A stretch of 64,000 nucleotides of DNA from Porphyra umbilicalis (Eukaryota > Rhodophyta > Bangiophyceae > Bangiales > Bangiaceae). The translations under genes were made by a program, and so were the position numbers. The notes under the pieces are model-generated. The model had not been told where the DNA came from. It worked only from the letters and a program-made list of their open reading frames with translations, and did no database searches. Of the stretch, positions 1 to 9,800 are shown piece by piece; positions within the stretch are counted from its first letter, which is position 1; every line of letters starts with the position of its first letter. The stretch covers positions 310,001 to 374,000 of the forward strand of contig KV918791.1 in the NCBI GenBank assembly GCA_002049455.2, in the 5' to 3' direction.

Positions 1-498
1 GATAGCCCAACAGAGTTCTTCCAGATAGTTGCGGCGACCGATCCTGGGCGCTATAACTTTCGGCGTCAGATTAGGCTGGAAGGCAGAATCTACGCAATCG
101 GAGACATTGTCAGTATGGCAATATCGGCGTCGGTGAGGCTCAAGGCCGTGCTACAGAGTACGGAGTTAGCAACAGACGGCGAAGTGTCTTTGTCACCATC
201 AGAGTATGCCTCCGGTGACGCTCTGCGGGTCGGAGACTTGACTGCCACGCTTCTGCTGACAGCAGACTCGGCTCGACCGGCGCTGTTACCCTCATGCTTG
301 ACGGGAAACGGGACTTTTACGGCGCGATTCACCAGGTGCGGGACCATACATGCGATGCGCGTTCTGGGTTGCCAGCGGGGAGCGCTTACAGCTTGGAACG
401 CTGTATCCTCCGTATCTAGTATGAAGGTGGACGTGGCTGTTGTCAGGGAAGGAGCGCAGCTCGTGCCGAAGGATCCGTACAAGATCTATGTCTCGTGA
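1..498 (+). CDS. Partial ORF, probably the upstream part of the adjacent tnp2-like transposase
   Basis: The frame is open from the first base of the window to a TGA at 496-498; the first ATG inside is at 115. I recognise no domain in these 165 residues by themselves. The next ORF, starting at 520, is in the same frame. The residues on either side of the TGA read like the stretch ahead of the DDE core in fungal and oomycete tnp2-type transposases, with an Asp in YGDQYGT just after the stop. I infer that this is the same transposase gene interrupted by one stop codon, or with a small intron there. The start lies outside the window. It could instead be the last exon of an unrelated gene. Confidence 0.35.
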   Translation, partial: DSPTEFFQIVAATDPGRYNFRRQIRLEGRIYAIGDIVSMAISASVRLKAVLQSTELATDGEVSLSPSEYASGDALRVGDLTATLLLTADSARPALLPSCLTGNGTFTARFTRCGTIHAMRVLGCQRGALTAWNAVSSVSSMKVDVAVVREGAQLVPKDPYKIYVS

Positions 499-519
499 TA
501 TGGAGACCAGTACGGCACC

Positions 520-2373
520 ATGAAGCGTCGACGGGGTGATGTTGAGGGGCACTACGGTGCATACACATCTGTCTCACTTGCTCTCAGGAGTTCCACTGTG
601 CGTCCGCTGTTTTATCTTTCGCCTGGCGCTGCTTGTGCGCCATTGATAGCCGCCGTAGTCAAGGACCTATGCCACGCCTCCAAAACTGGGATCACAGTGT
701 ATGACGCTTTTACCCGGAGAAATGCACTGGTGCACATCTATCCTGCCGCCGGCATCTTCGACTCCCCAATGGCGGCGAAGCTTTCCAACACAATTGGCGC
801 TACGGGTGTGGAGCACTGTAGTAGTTGCGACATTGTCGGTCTAAAAACGACTTCCGAAAGAAAGGACCGCGCGATGAGCAGCGCGACGGTTTTTGACGTC
901 AGAGACGCACGGTATGCTCGCTTCCAAGAACGTACTGTTGCTGTACAGCTCGCGGTCGTTGGTGCTGGCCTGAGTTCTGAGGGAACCATCAAAGCAGCGC
1001 TCTTGCTGAACGGGATTCAGAAAGGTCCTGGTGACCAGTTCAAGGGTTTGGCCGAGGCCCGCGGGGCGGGGTCTTTCGACGTCCACGAGCACGTCGTAGT
1101 GGCGCCATCCCATCTGATATTCTTCAACCTAGCCAGCCCGCTCCTTCAACAGGTGTACAATGCGCTGTCAATCCTCCAAAGGGACGAATTTGTGATGAAA
1201 ATGCGTTCGTGTTCCCAGCATATGCCCCGACATACCGTCCTCAAGGCGTTTGAGCCAGAGAAGATGGGTGGCACGACGTTGTCCATGTCCGACTATGCTG
1301 TTATTCTCACTATTGCTCCGACAGTGCTGGATGACATGCACTCTCGAGCGGTGCTACCAACGCTGGCAGCGTCTGTTCTTGTGGCGCTCAAAGCTTTACG
1401 TGCCTTTACGAACACGCTGTTCTTCCACCCAACAATTCGGAACGATGGGGAACATGCCGTCCGCAACAAGCCAACCGTTCAAACGCTACAGCTGTTGGGA
1501 TGTGCTCTGCTGACCGAGTTCGGCTCCCTCACAAGGAAAGGGATCAATTGGGAAAAGCCAAGCGTGCACAGACTCCTCGAGCTTCTCTATCGGACCCTGC
1601 CGCTGGTGCAAATTGGGCCAGCCATATGCGAGCTGCTCTTCGAGAAGTTCCACCAATTCTCAAAGAGAGAAATCGCGCGGAGCAACAGTCAAGATCCTGC
1701 TGGCTTCTCAATGCAGAGATGGCGGGATGTTGAGGTTCTCTCCAGGGTCGTTGCTGCTCCTGAGAAGCACGGAATTCCACAGGAGTGGTTAAGAGATCCT
1801 GACGGACATGAAACTGAAGCTGTGCTTCAGCACAAGCTCGGATTTGGCTCTTGGTTTCCGGACAAGCGTACCGAGGCATGGTCGACACGAGGAGCGAAGC
1901 AGTGTTCGCATGTCGGCGCTTTATGGACCGAACACGCTGCTGGCAGGGTATTGAGCTTCTGGAAGAGTGCGAAGAGCAACCGTCATCTCTTCAAAGTGCA
2001 TGAAGGCGCTACTGTTTCCGTGTTGCAGACCCTTCCGACGCGGACCGAAGCCAGCTCGGCACAACCTGTGCCCGAAACTGTGCCCGAATTGCAATTCTAC
2101 AAGGTGGTCGATGTTGCTACGATTGAGCAACAGGTTTTCATATCATGCCAGCGGTGGCTGCCTCGGGTACATCACTCGGTCAGCAATAGTGGCTCTTCCC
2201 AGACTGCATCGGCAGCCGCCGACGGCGGACCATCATTGGTAGAACTTGAAGACCCGACGAGACGGTGCATCGTACCCTGCGAGAACGTGAAGGAGCTCGC
2301 GCTCGCTGTTCCAATTGGGTCGACTTTCCGATTGTTCTCCAAGCGGTCCGGCTTCCCATTCAAATGTGGTTGA
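520..2373 (+). CDS. tnp2-like (EnSpm/CACTA-type) DNA transposase, C-terminal part
   Basis: The 617-residue ORF begins at ATG 520. Residues near 60-110 contain TGITVYDAF, then a phrase around FDSPMAAKL and a paired-Cys CSSCD motif. This is the usual order in Transposase_21/tnp2 proteins of fungi, oomycetes and plants, where the catalytic core leads into a CxxC cluster. Farther on, around residues 345-395, the phrase VHRLLELLYRTLP followed by CELLFEKFHQFSK matches the conserved tail of these transposases. It would cut and paste an EnSpm/CACTA-like element. The N-terminal part with the first catalytic Asp is absent unless it lies in the same-frame ORF ending at 498. It converges on the protease/JmjC gene, whose stop is 369 bases downstream. 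No terminal inverted repeat can be matched because the left end is outside the window. Confidence 0.6.
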   Translation: MKRRRGDVEGHYGAYTSVSLALRSSTVRPLFYLSPGAACAPLIAAVVKDLCHASKTGITVYDAFTRRNALVHIYPAAGIFDSPMAAKLSNTIGATGVEHCSSCDIVGLKTTSERKDRAMSSATVFDVRDARYARFQERTVAVQLAVVGAGLSSEGTIKAALLLNGIQKGPGDQFKGLAEARGAGSFDVHEHVVVAPSHLIFFNLASPLLQQVYNALSILQRDEFVMKMRSCSQHMPRHTVLKAFEPEKMGGTTLSMSDYAVILTIAPTVLDDMHSRAVLPTLAASVLVALKALRAFTNTLFFHPTIRNDGEHAVRNKPTVQTLQLLGCALLTEFGSLTRKGINWEKPSVHRLLELLYRTLPLVQIGPAICELLFEKFHQFSKREIARSNSQDPAGFSMQRWRDVEVLSRVVAAPEKHGIPQEWLRDPDGHETEAVLQHKLGFGSWFPDKRTEAWSTRGAKQCSHVGALWTEHAAGRVLSFWKSAKSNRHLFKVHEGATVSVLQTLPTRTEASSAQPVPETVPELQFYKVVDVATIEQQVFISCQRWLPRVHHSVSNSGSSQTASAAADGGPSLVELEDPTRRCIVPCENVKELALAVPIGSTFRLFSKRSGFPFKCG

Positions 2374-2742
2374 TTCCGTGTACCAACGAAACGAGTGTAA
2401 TCTGCTTTATTGATTTCCCTGTTTCGAACTTCAAAACATCCGTCATACTTTCACATGTGGTTAACAAGCCCTTCATGCACAGCGAAACAACGCGAAATTG
2501 GTAGTACAGCTTTTTGCGAAACCCCAGTTGTTGGTAGGTATTTGAAAAGTCGATATGTGTGCGCTGCACTCTGAACTGTTCAGCTGCCTGAACATAATCT
2601 CGCCTCATTTCTATCTTGGGCCCGGAGTAGCCCACCGTATGGGAATGGGAGCTCTGCGAAGATTAAAAATAATATCGTTTTTCAGACAGATATATATTAT
2701 TGAAAAAGAGATCCCAAAAGTATAATCAAGAGCGACTGCATT
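2374..2742. other. Convergent spacer between transposase and JmjC gene
   Basis: This is AT-richer than its surroundings and has no coding signal. It would hold both 3' ends, with T- and A-rich stretches near 2660-2700 that could serve as polyadenylation regions. No repeat or RNA gene was seen. Confidence 0.5.
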
Positions 2743-5700
2743 TCATGCCACCCACCGAAGCAGTCTCCTCAGTCCACGAACAAGCTCCATCCCAGCATCC
2801 GCACACAGACGAGACACCACCAAAGGATCGTGGGAACCTTTCACGACTACCATGGTGTTCTTGCCCACTTCCTCCCGGTGCCACTCGTCATAGGTGGTTG
2901 AGACACAGCGCCAGCATGACAGAGGAGCTTCCACCTGCGCTCTTGCCCCGAAGTAGTTAATGCACGTAGGGCACACTACGGTGGCGACCCAGCAAAGGGC
3001 ATTGCAGTCTTTGCAAAGGGCGCCGTCCCTGGAGCGGTCGACGCGCATATCGTTTGGGTCCAGGGACGGAGGTTTTCGGGCCATCCAGAGGAACTTGCGC
3101 ACAGCTTCCGATACGCCACTGTGAGGCACCACCGACACCTTCCCGTCTCGGGAGTTGACAAAGACTGCAATGGTGTCCACGCACTTGGAGACAAACTTCT
3201 CGGCCACTGTGACGTCCATGGAAAAGTGCTCGGGATTGCACGCTTCCAGGATGGTCGCGTCTCCCCACCACCACTTCCCTGCTACCAGTTGTTGAGATGA
3301 CTGGATAATCATCTTCTCAAGAGGATAGGGCACGTGGCGGCCCAACGCCCGGGCGCACTCGCCGTGCTCAATCCCCAGGCGCCACCAGCAGGGGGTGGGG
3401 AAGTTGGTAGCCGACGTGAGGTTGACACCCAGGTTCATCCCACTGTGGAGTGCCCCAGCCGCGGTCACAATGAAGTCACCTGCTCGTTGCTCGGCTCGCG
3501 TGATCTGAACACCGTGGTCTAGGAAAAAGTTCGGTGGGAAGAACACGCGCTTGCTAGCCAGTATGTCACAGACGTTTCCGTCTGCCGCGGTCAACACGAA
3601 CGGATCCATGTACTTCAGCAAGAGAGCTTTGACAAGTGATCGCTGGTGTGCCGGCACGACCCACCATACCTTGGCCTTGCCCGATTGGCAGTAGGATACA
3701 GAGGGAAGCATGCTGTACTCCATATGCCACGGGAACATCGTCCCAAGCGACCAGCGATAGAGCATGTTCGTTGTCATACCCTCGTACGTCGTGGACGTTT
3801 GCGCCATACCGAAGTGGTTGAGGGTTCTTGGACTCGAAAGTTGGCTAGACGGAAGTAGGCGCGGTGTCTGAGAGGCAAACATCGGATCACCTGGGCTGCG
3901 GCTCAGCCCATCTTCAGGACTGGGGAGCACATCGCTAGGATAGAACAGTTCAACGGCTTGGACAGCCGGTCTGTTGTACTCCACGTCTTGCCGGAGTCTG
4001 GACCCAGAACTGTTTGTACTAGGTCCGTGCGCAACGACTTTGTGCCAAAAGAGACCGGGCCCGTTGATGCTCTCCATAAAACGCTGCTCACTGAATCCGG
4101 GGAAGGCAGTCTTCAGAGCTTCCGTTCCCAGCCGACTGGCAACACGAACCTGCTGGAGGGTCATCATCTTTGATTTCCATCGGGGAAGCAGGTCTCTCAT
4201 GCCCATCGTCTCGAGTCCCGAAATGTCCGGGCCACTCATGTCCGTGCTGACAATCGTGGGATAACATGGAAAACTTTGAATCCGCACCGGAATCTTTCCG
4301 CAGGATGGCAGAGCACATTCAGGAGGTTTCAAGGCAGATCTGATGCGGAAAACTACCACGCCCTGCTCGGAGAGTACTTTCGCTTGTTGACGAATCAAGT
4401 ACGGAAGTCCGTGCTCTGGGAGAGTATTTACCAGCACTACATGCGCATTCACGAGTGGCTTGGCGGTCGTGGTGGTGGCACGTCGTCGGCACTGGTCACG
4501 GGCTGCTCCACTGGCGGGTGCCGGGCGCTTTGTTCCGTGACCACCCTCTCCCCTTGAATCGCTTCGGCCACCACTAGGGCGTGCAACACCACGCCCCTCA
4601 TGAACAGCACACAGGCCAATGTCTTCTCGTCGACCACTGGACAATCTCGCTTCCGCCTCTTGGTCCTTGATGGCTGATGTAGGGCTGCTCTTTCCACCAG
4701 TCGTGTGCCTGCGTACCGTGGTCTTGCATGAAATCTCTCTGGTGGAACCTCTTGCAAAAGGGACGTCCTTTCCAACCATGCTGACCTGCTCTGTGGCCAA
4801 CACGGACCACGTACTGTGTGTTTGTTTCGAGCTGTCGTCGTGACTTGTATCCCCTCCCGACCTGCTGCTTGATTCACCCGACGCTGTCGAGGACGCGTAT
4901 TTGTTGGAAGATGTGGGCGGTGTGGGCGGCAGAATGCGACGCGAGCCGGAGGTGGAGCAGGAGTCTGAAGAGGGTTGCAGAGCCGCCCCGCTATCGGTAC
5001 TGCCATGGCTCCCCGGAGCGGATGGGGAGCCGCTTGACGTGGAAGACCGGGTGCTACCGCTTGAGCGGCTGCGCGTCGAAGAAGATCGACCGCTGGTGCT
5101 GCAACCTGCCGAGCTCGAGGAGTGCACGGACGATTCTGAAGAACGATCGGGGGTGCCTCTCTCCAACTCCATCGGGGCTGCTCTTCCATCATCCCCTGCC
5201 ACTTGGGACATTCGCCGCGTTGACATGACGCGCACGGCAGCGTCAACGACTAGTGGCAGGCCAGATCCCAAGGGAAGAGGTACCCACACAGAGGGATCGT
5301 CTTGATGAATCCTTTCATTTCTTAGGCCAGAAACGCCGACGTCACCACATAAGGCATCACAGATGCCTCCATCCGGGTCAGCACGACCGCCGCCCGAAGC
5401 TCCACGGCGCCTGCGGACGTTCTCACCAACTAATCCCTCCTTCGTAGATGCTGGCAGCTGCTGGCGTGTCCTACGTAGCGTCTTGTGTTCGTTAGTGGCC
5501 ACTGGCCAACCTGGAGTCCGTGGAAGGTGCGCTAGGACGGGATGTACCACATGATGCGCCACGGATGGCCCGGCAAAAGTCGCTGTAGGCGACGTCCCGG
5601 TCAGCAGAACTGACTGCGGAACGGGGTAGCGGTCTCCCCTCGTCCGCCTAGTACGTCGAGAACCGTCCGGAACCCTTCCACCTCCAGCACTCTCAAAAGG

Positions 5701-6372
5701 CACGTCTCCGGCATCATCGTGACCTCCGCTTGCGTCACTGTCATCGTCATCGCCATCGCGCCGTCGGCGAAGGGGTGCTCCCTCGTCACAGCACGCTGCA
5801 CCGCGGGCATCAGCATCTCGTTCGGCATCATCGTGACCTCCGTTTAGGTCACTGTCATCGTCATCTCCACTCCGCCGTCGGCAAAGGGGTGCTCCTTCGT
5901 CACGACACGTTACACCACTGGCATCAGCATCATGTTCTCGCCCGACGCCAGTAGCTGCAGATCGATCTCGTGTGCGTCGTCGGCTCGCTCCGCCTTCCAC
6001 CAATGCCGGTCCAGCTGAGGCACGTTGATCAGGTGTGCTGTCGCGCCAGTCGTACTCATGGTCCCGCACTGCAGCGCTAGAGTCGCGACGACCCGCCTCT
6101 TGAATTGGCTTCAACCGCTTGAGGCGGGCGCCAAGGCTGGAAAGCGCATCACCCGGTGACGCATTGGGCTCCTTGTTGGGAGTGCGTGCGGTGGCGGTTG
6201 TGCGGGCACGGCCGCCGTCGACGAGATGAACAGCGAGAGATGGATCAGTCACGGCGCCGGCGTATGGAGTGACCGCTGCACCAACCGACAGCGGAGTCTT
6301 CATTATGGCAGATGCGTCACTGGTGTCCTCGCCGGAACACCGCGGGCCGCCAGAGAGAAGTAGGCGGCGGGC
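2743..6372 (-). CDS. JmjC-domain dioxygenase with Cys-rich tail; C-terminal part of a gene split by a copia insertion
   Basis: The ORF from ATG 6303 gives 1186 residues and is open upstream to the copia LTR at 6373. The first 600 or so residues are low-complexity, rich in Ser, Arg and Asp. A JmjC fold follows: FPWHMEY near residue 857 supplies the Fe(II) ligands His and Glu, with KVWWVVP after it. ALHSGMN near residue 951 supplies the second His, followed by a TNFPTPCWW strand. All three iron ligands of a 2-oxoglutarate histone or protein demethylase are present. The stretch before the HxE recalls the JmjN-JmjC linker of KDM4/KDM5. CKDCNALCW and CPTC near residues 1098-1115 resemble the C5HC2 zinc cluster behind JmjC in KDM5-type proteins. 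The reading frame continues across the copia target site into the Ulp1-like segment at 12288-13087. The substrate cannot be told; histone H3 lysine is a family-based guess. Confidence 0.7.
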   Translation of the reverse strand, partial: ARRLLLSGGPRCSGEDTSDASAIMKTPLSVGAAVTPYAGAVTDPSLAVHLVDGGRARTTATARTPNKEPNASPGDALSSLGARLKRLKPIQEAGRRDSSAAVRDHEYDWRDSTPDQRASAGPALVEGGASRRRTRDRSAATGVGREHDADASGVTCRDEGAPLCRRRSGDDDDSDLNGGHDDAERDADARGAACCDEGAPLRRRRDGDDDDSDASGGHDDAGDVPFESAGGGRVPDGSRRTRRTRGDRYPVPQSVLLTGTSPTATFAGPSVAHHVVHPVLAHLPRTPGWPVATNEHKTLRRTRQQLPASTKEGLVGENVRRRRGASGGGRADPDGGICDALCGDVGVSGLRNERIHQDDPSVWVPLPLGSGLPLVVDAAVRVMSTRRMSQVAGDDGRAAPMELERGTPDRSSESSVHSSSSAGCSTSGRSSSTRSRSSGSTRSSTSSGSPSAPGSHGSTDSGAALQPSSDSCSTSGSRRILPPTPPTSSNKYASSTASGESSSRSGGDTSHDDSSKQTHSTWSVLATEQVSMVGKDVPFARGSTREISCKTTVRRHTTGGKSSPTSAIKDQEAEARLSSGRREDIGLCAVHEGRGVARPSGGRSDSRGEGGHGTKRPAPASGAARDQCRRRATTTTAKPLVNAHVVLVNTLPEHGLPYLIRQQAKVLSEQGVVVFRIRSALKPPECALPSCGKIPVRIQSFPCYPTIVSTDMSGPDISGLETMGMRDLLPRWKSKMMTLQQVRVASRLGTEALKTAFPGFSEQRFMESINGPGLFWHKVVAHGPSTNSSGSRLRQDVEYNRPAVQAVELFYPSDVLPSPEDGLSRSPGDPMFASQTPRLLPSSQLSSPRTLNHFGMAQTSTTYEGMTTNMLYRWSLGTMFPWHMEYSMLPSVSYCQSGKAKVWWVVPAHQRSLVKALLLKYMDPFVLTAADGNVCDILASKRVFFPPNFFLDHGVQITRAEQRAGDFIVTAAGALHSGMNLGVNLTSATNFPTPCWWRLGIEHGECARALGRHVPYPLEKMIIQSSQQLVAGKWWWGDATILEACNPEHFSMDVTVAEKFVSKCVDTIAVFVNSRDGKVSVVPHSGVSEAVRKFLWMARKPPSLDPNDMRVDRSRDGALCKDCNALCWVATVVCPTCINYFGARAQVEAPLSCWRCVSTTYDEWHREEVGKNTMVVVKGSHDPLVVSRLCADAGMELVRGLRRLLRWVA
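6368..6372. repeat. 5-bp target site duplication, left copy (CGGGC)
   Basis: CGGGC directly precedes the left LTR and recurs directly after the right LTR at 12288-12292. Five base pairs is the normal Ty1/copia duplication length. Confidence 0.9.
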
Positions 6373-6739
6373 TGTGAAGTGTACTTCCGCAGTCCCTCAG
6401 GGACAATTGGCCCTTGCGTAAGTCGTAAGTCTTTGTATTTGTGTGGTGACACTGCATGTACTTGATTGTAGATCTTTCAGCGGGGAACCCATTAGGGGTT
6501 GAGCTCCGGGGGAGATTTGTGTGGGGAGCGGCGCCTGGAGTGTGAGGCTGTGGGCGCCCTCCGGAGGTGCGGGAGCTGCCCTGACAGGTGCCGTGCGGGC
6601 CTTGTCGGCCGCGCCATTGGGGGTGCCTGGGAAGGCCCTGCGGCTGAGGCGGCCTGGGGGATATCAGGCACGCCTTCGCAGGCCTGGGAACGCAGTGCCT
6701 AGTAAAATAACGCACCCACTCAACATCATCGACTTCACA
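6373..6739 (+). repeat. Left (5') LTR of the copia element
   Basis: This 367-bp copy runs TGTGAAG...CTTCACA with perfect 7-bp inverted termini. It aligns without gaps to the right LTR. Confidence 0.93.
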
Positions 6740-6753
6740 GGTTATGGGCCCAG
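6740..6753 (+). other. Copia primer-binding site, internal part of initiator tRNA-Met
   Basis: GGTTATGGGCCCAG follows the LTR directly. It is complementary to the anticodon-arm region of eukaryotic initiator tRNA-Met rather than to its 3' end. Some copia-type elements, such as Drosophila copia and yeast Ty5, prime from such a half tRNA. Confidence 0.75.
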
Positions 6754-6895
6754 TGTCGCTGGTGGTGATCGTCGTCTTCCGCTCTATCGTTTGCGGGACG
6801 GCGCTCGTTGGGCTGCTGTGTGTTCCGGCGTCGGGCGGGCGGGCTTAGCCTCCCACGTCGTCAGTGTCGCGCCTCGGGGCGCGGTTGTTGTCGTC

Positions 6896-9800
6896 ATGTC
6901 GGAGTACGGGCGCTACGGTGGCCCTCGCTTTGCGCAGCTGGACGACGATTACAAGGTCTGGGCCGTGTACTGCCGTGCACAGCTCATCAAGGAGAAGGTC
7001 TGGTCGGCGGTCGTGACGGACCGCCCCGCGTCCGGGAGTGATTCCAAGGGCAACTTGGTGGCGGACGCGTGGGACATCATGAACGAGTCGGCGTTGGCGA
7101 CCATCCAGATGTCGGTCATGCCGGTTCATCTCCATTCGGTGACGGCGGTCAGTACAGCCAAGGACGCGTGGGACGCGCTCAAGGACATCTTTGAGGCGCG
7201 TGACAACGCACGGCTGCTGCAGATCATGCACGAGCTGAGCAACCTCAAGAAGGACGGCGACGAGAACATCATCAAGTACACGTCGCGCGCCAAGGGCCTC
7301 CGCCAAGAACTCGCCATGCTGGGCAACCAGGTGGACGAGAACACACTCGTGCGGCAGATCCTGTCGGGTCTTCCAGCAGAGTACGACATGATCAAGACCG
7401 TGCTGGAGAACATGGACGGGAAGCGAAACCTCGCCGAAGTTAGCGCCAAGCTGCTCACGGTGGATCAGCGGGCCAGCCGAGGGCGGTCGTCGTCGTCGAC
7501 TGGCGTCAAGTCGCAAGCGTTTGCGGCATCGGCTACCAAAAAGCCGTGGGACAAGAAGGCGGTCGTGTGCTACTACTGCGACAAGAAAGGGCATATGAAG
7601 CGCGACTGCCTCAAGAAGAAGGCCGACGACGCCAGGGGCAACAAGAAGCCAAACGGCGGGCGTCGGGATGGTGGCGGGGGCGGTGGTGCACCTCCCCGTG
7701 CCGCATTGGCCTACGCCGCGTCGGCAGGCCAGGCCGAGGAGCACAAGACTCCCAAGAGCACCAGTGGGATGTCGACCTGGGTGCTGGACTCCGGCGCGAC
7801 CAACCATATGGCCGCCTGGGACAAGGGCTTCAACGTCAAGACGTCGGGGAGCGGGGCCAAGGTCACTCTGGCTGACGGTTACAAGGTGTCCATTAAGGGG
7901 CACGGATACGTCTCCATGGACGTGGGGGCGGGCAAAACCAAGGTACGAATGGTCCTCGGTGAGGCCATGCTCGTGCCAGACCTCACGGACAACCTGTTGT
8001 CTGTGCGTGCGGTCGACCGCCGCGGCGGAGCGGTGGTGTTTGTCGGAGACGCCTGCTACATCCTCAGCGATGGAGAGGCGGTACTCTCAAGCGGGGTGTT
8101 GAGCAACGCGTCTGTCATCGGTTCGGTCAACGAGTCCGAGAACTACGTGCTCAAGGTGACGCCGGTCAAGTCGTCGGCAAGCGCCGCCTCAACACGCATG
8201 GACGGCGAGGCGGAGCTGTGGCACTGCAGGTTCAACCACTTGGGCTTCGAGAACCTCAAGCGAGTGGTCGGGATGGTCGACGGGATTCCAGCTTCGGTGG
8301 CGGACGCCAAGCGCATCCTTGGCACGGTGTGTGTCCCGTGTGTTGACGGCAAGATGGCGCGTTCCCCGCATCATCGCTCCACTACAACGAGCACCAAGTG
8401 CGAGTTGGTTCACACCGACGTCGATGGGCCCTTGACGGAGTCGTTGGGCGGTTCAGTATACTTCATGACGCTGATGGAGGACTCTACTGGCTTCATCACG
8501 GCGACGCCCATCAAGACGAAGGGGATGGTACCGGACGTCATCAAGGACCGCATTACGCAGCTTGAGACCCTCACCGGGCTCAAAGTGAAGCGGGTGCGCC
8601 ACGATGGCGCAAAGGAGTACGTCAGCAACGACCTCAAGGCGTGGTATGACAACAAGGGCATCACGTCAGAGAAGACGGCGCCGTATTCATCGCAGCAGAA
8701 CGGCAAGGCGGAGCGTGCCAACCGCTACATTATGGAGCGCGTTCGCGCGGCACTGCTGGACGCCGGTGCGGAAGTGGAGCTGTGGGCTGAGGCGCTCTCC
8801 TCGGTCATCCACGTGCTAAACCGGTCCCCCAAGGCTGGGCAAGATGTGACGCCCCTCGAGGCGCTCACAGGGCGACGCCCTGACGTGAAGGGATTTCGCG
8901 TCTGGAAGAGCTGGGCCTGGGCTCTCAAGCCCAAGCAGCAGCAGCGCAAGCTGGAACCAAGGACAGATGTTGGCCGTTTTGCTGGCTACACCGTTGGTGG
9001 AAAGGCCTACCGCATCCTCGAGGATGATTCAAACAAGATCTTCGAGCGCCGAGACGTGCTCATGGAGGAGATCCCAGGCAAGACCATGAACAAGACGTCT
9101 GTTTCTGGTTCAAGCGCCAGTCCTTGCCTGACGGCGTGGACGGATGGTGACAAAGAGGACGGTGCAATGAACATGCTGGACGCGGAAGTCCCCAGCGGGG
9201 ACGAGTATGCTCCGCAGCAGTCTTCAAAGAGCGACGACGCGCCGGACAAGGAGGCAGTCCATGACGCGGAGGACGGCGATGATGATGACGACAAAGAGGA
9301 CGCGGCAGCTCAAGAAGGGCACCAAGTGCTGCCTGACTCCACAACGGAGAGCGATGACGACGGGGCGCAAGCACCCCGGCGGTCCAAGCGCAAGCCGGCA
9401 CCAAAGGTTACCTGGTGGGAAAGCAACCCGAAGGCGTACGTGGCGGCGGGGCCACTTGGTGACGCTAAGTCTGCATGGGACCTGAGCAAGCCGCCGACCA
9501 ACGCGAAGGAGGCGCGTGCACGCTCGGACTGGCCCCTATGGAAGGCGGCAGAGAAGGAAGAGTACCTGGCGCACAAGAAGCTTGGTACCTGGTCTAAGTC
9601 CAAGAACAATAACAAGCGCAAGGCCGTCAAGACTCGGTACGTGTACGACATCAAGCGCGATTCGGAAGGCAACGTGACGAGGTACAAGGCGCGCCTGGTC
9701 GCGCAAGGCTTCAACCAAGTGCCAGGGCGTGATTTTGACGAGACGTGGGCGCCAGTGCCCAGCTCGGCAACAACACGCGCACTCTTTGCGGTGGCCGCGG

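Noticed and set aside
6845-7903. 352-residue minus-strand ORF and other antisense ORFs in the copia element
   Set aside because: They are shadows of the Gag-Pol frame.
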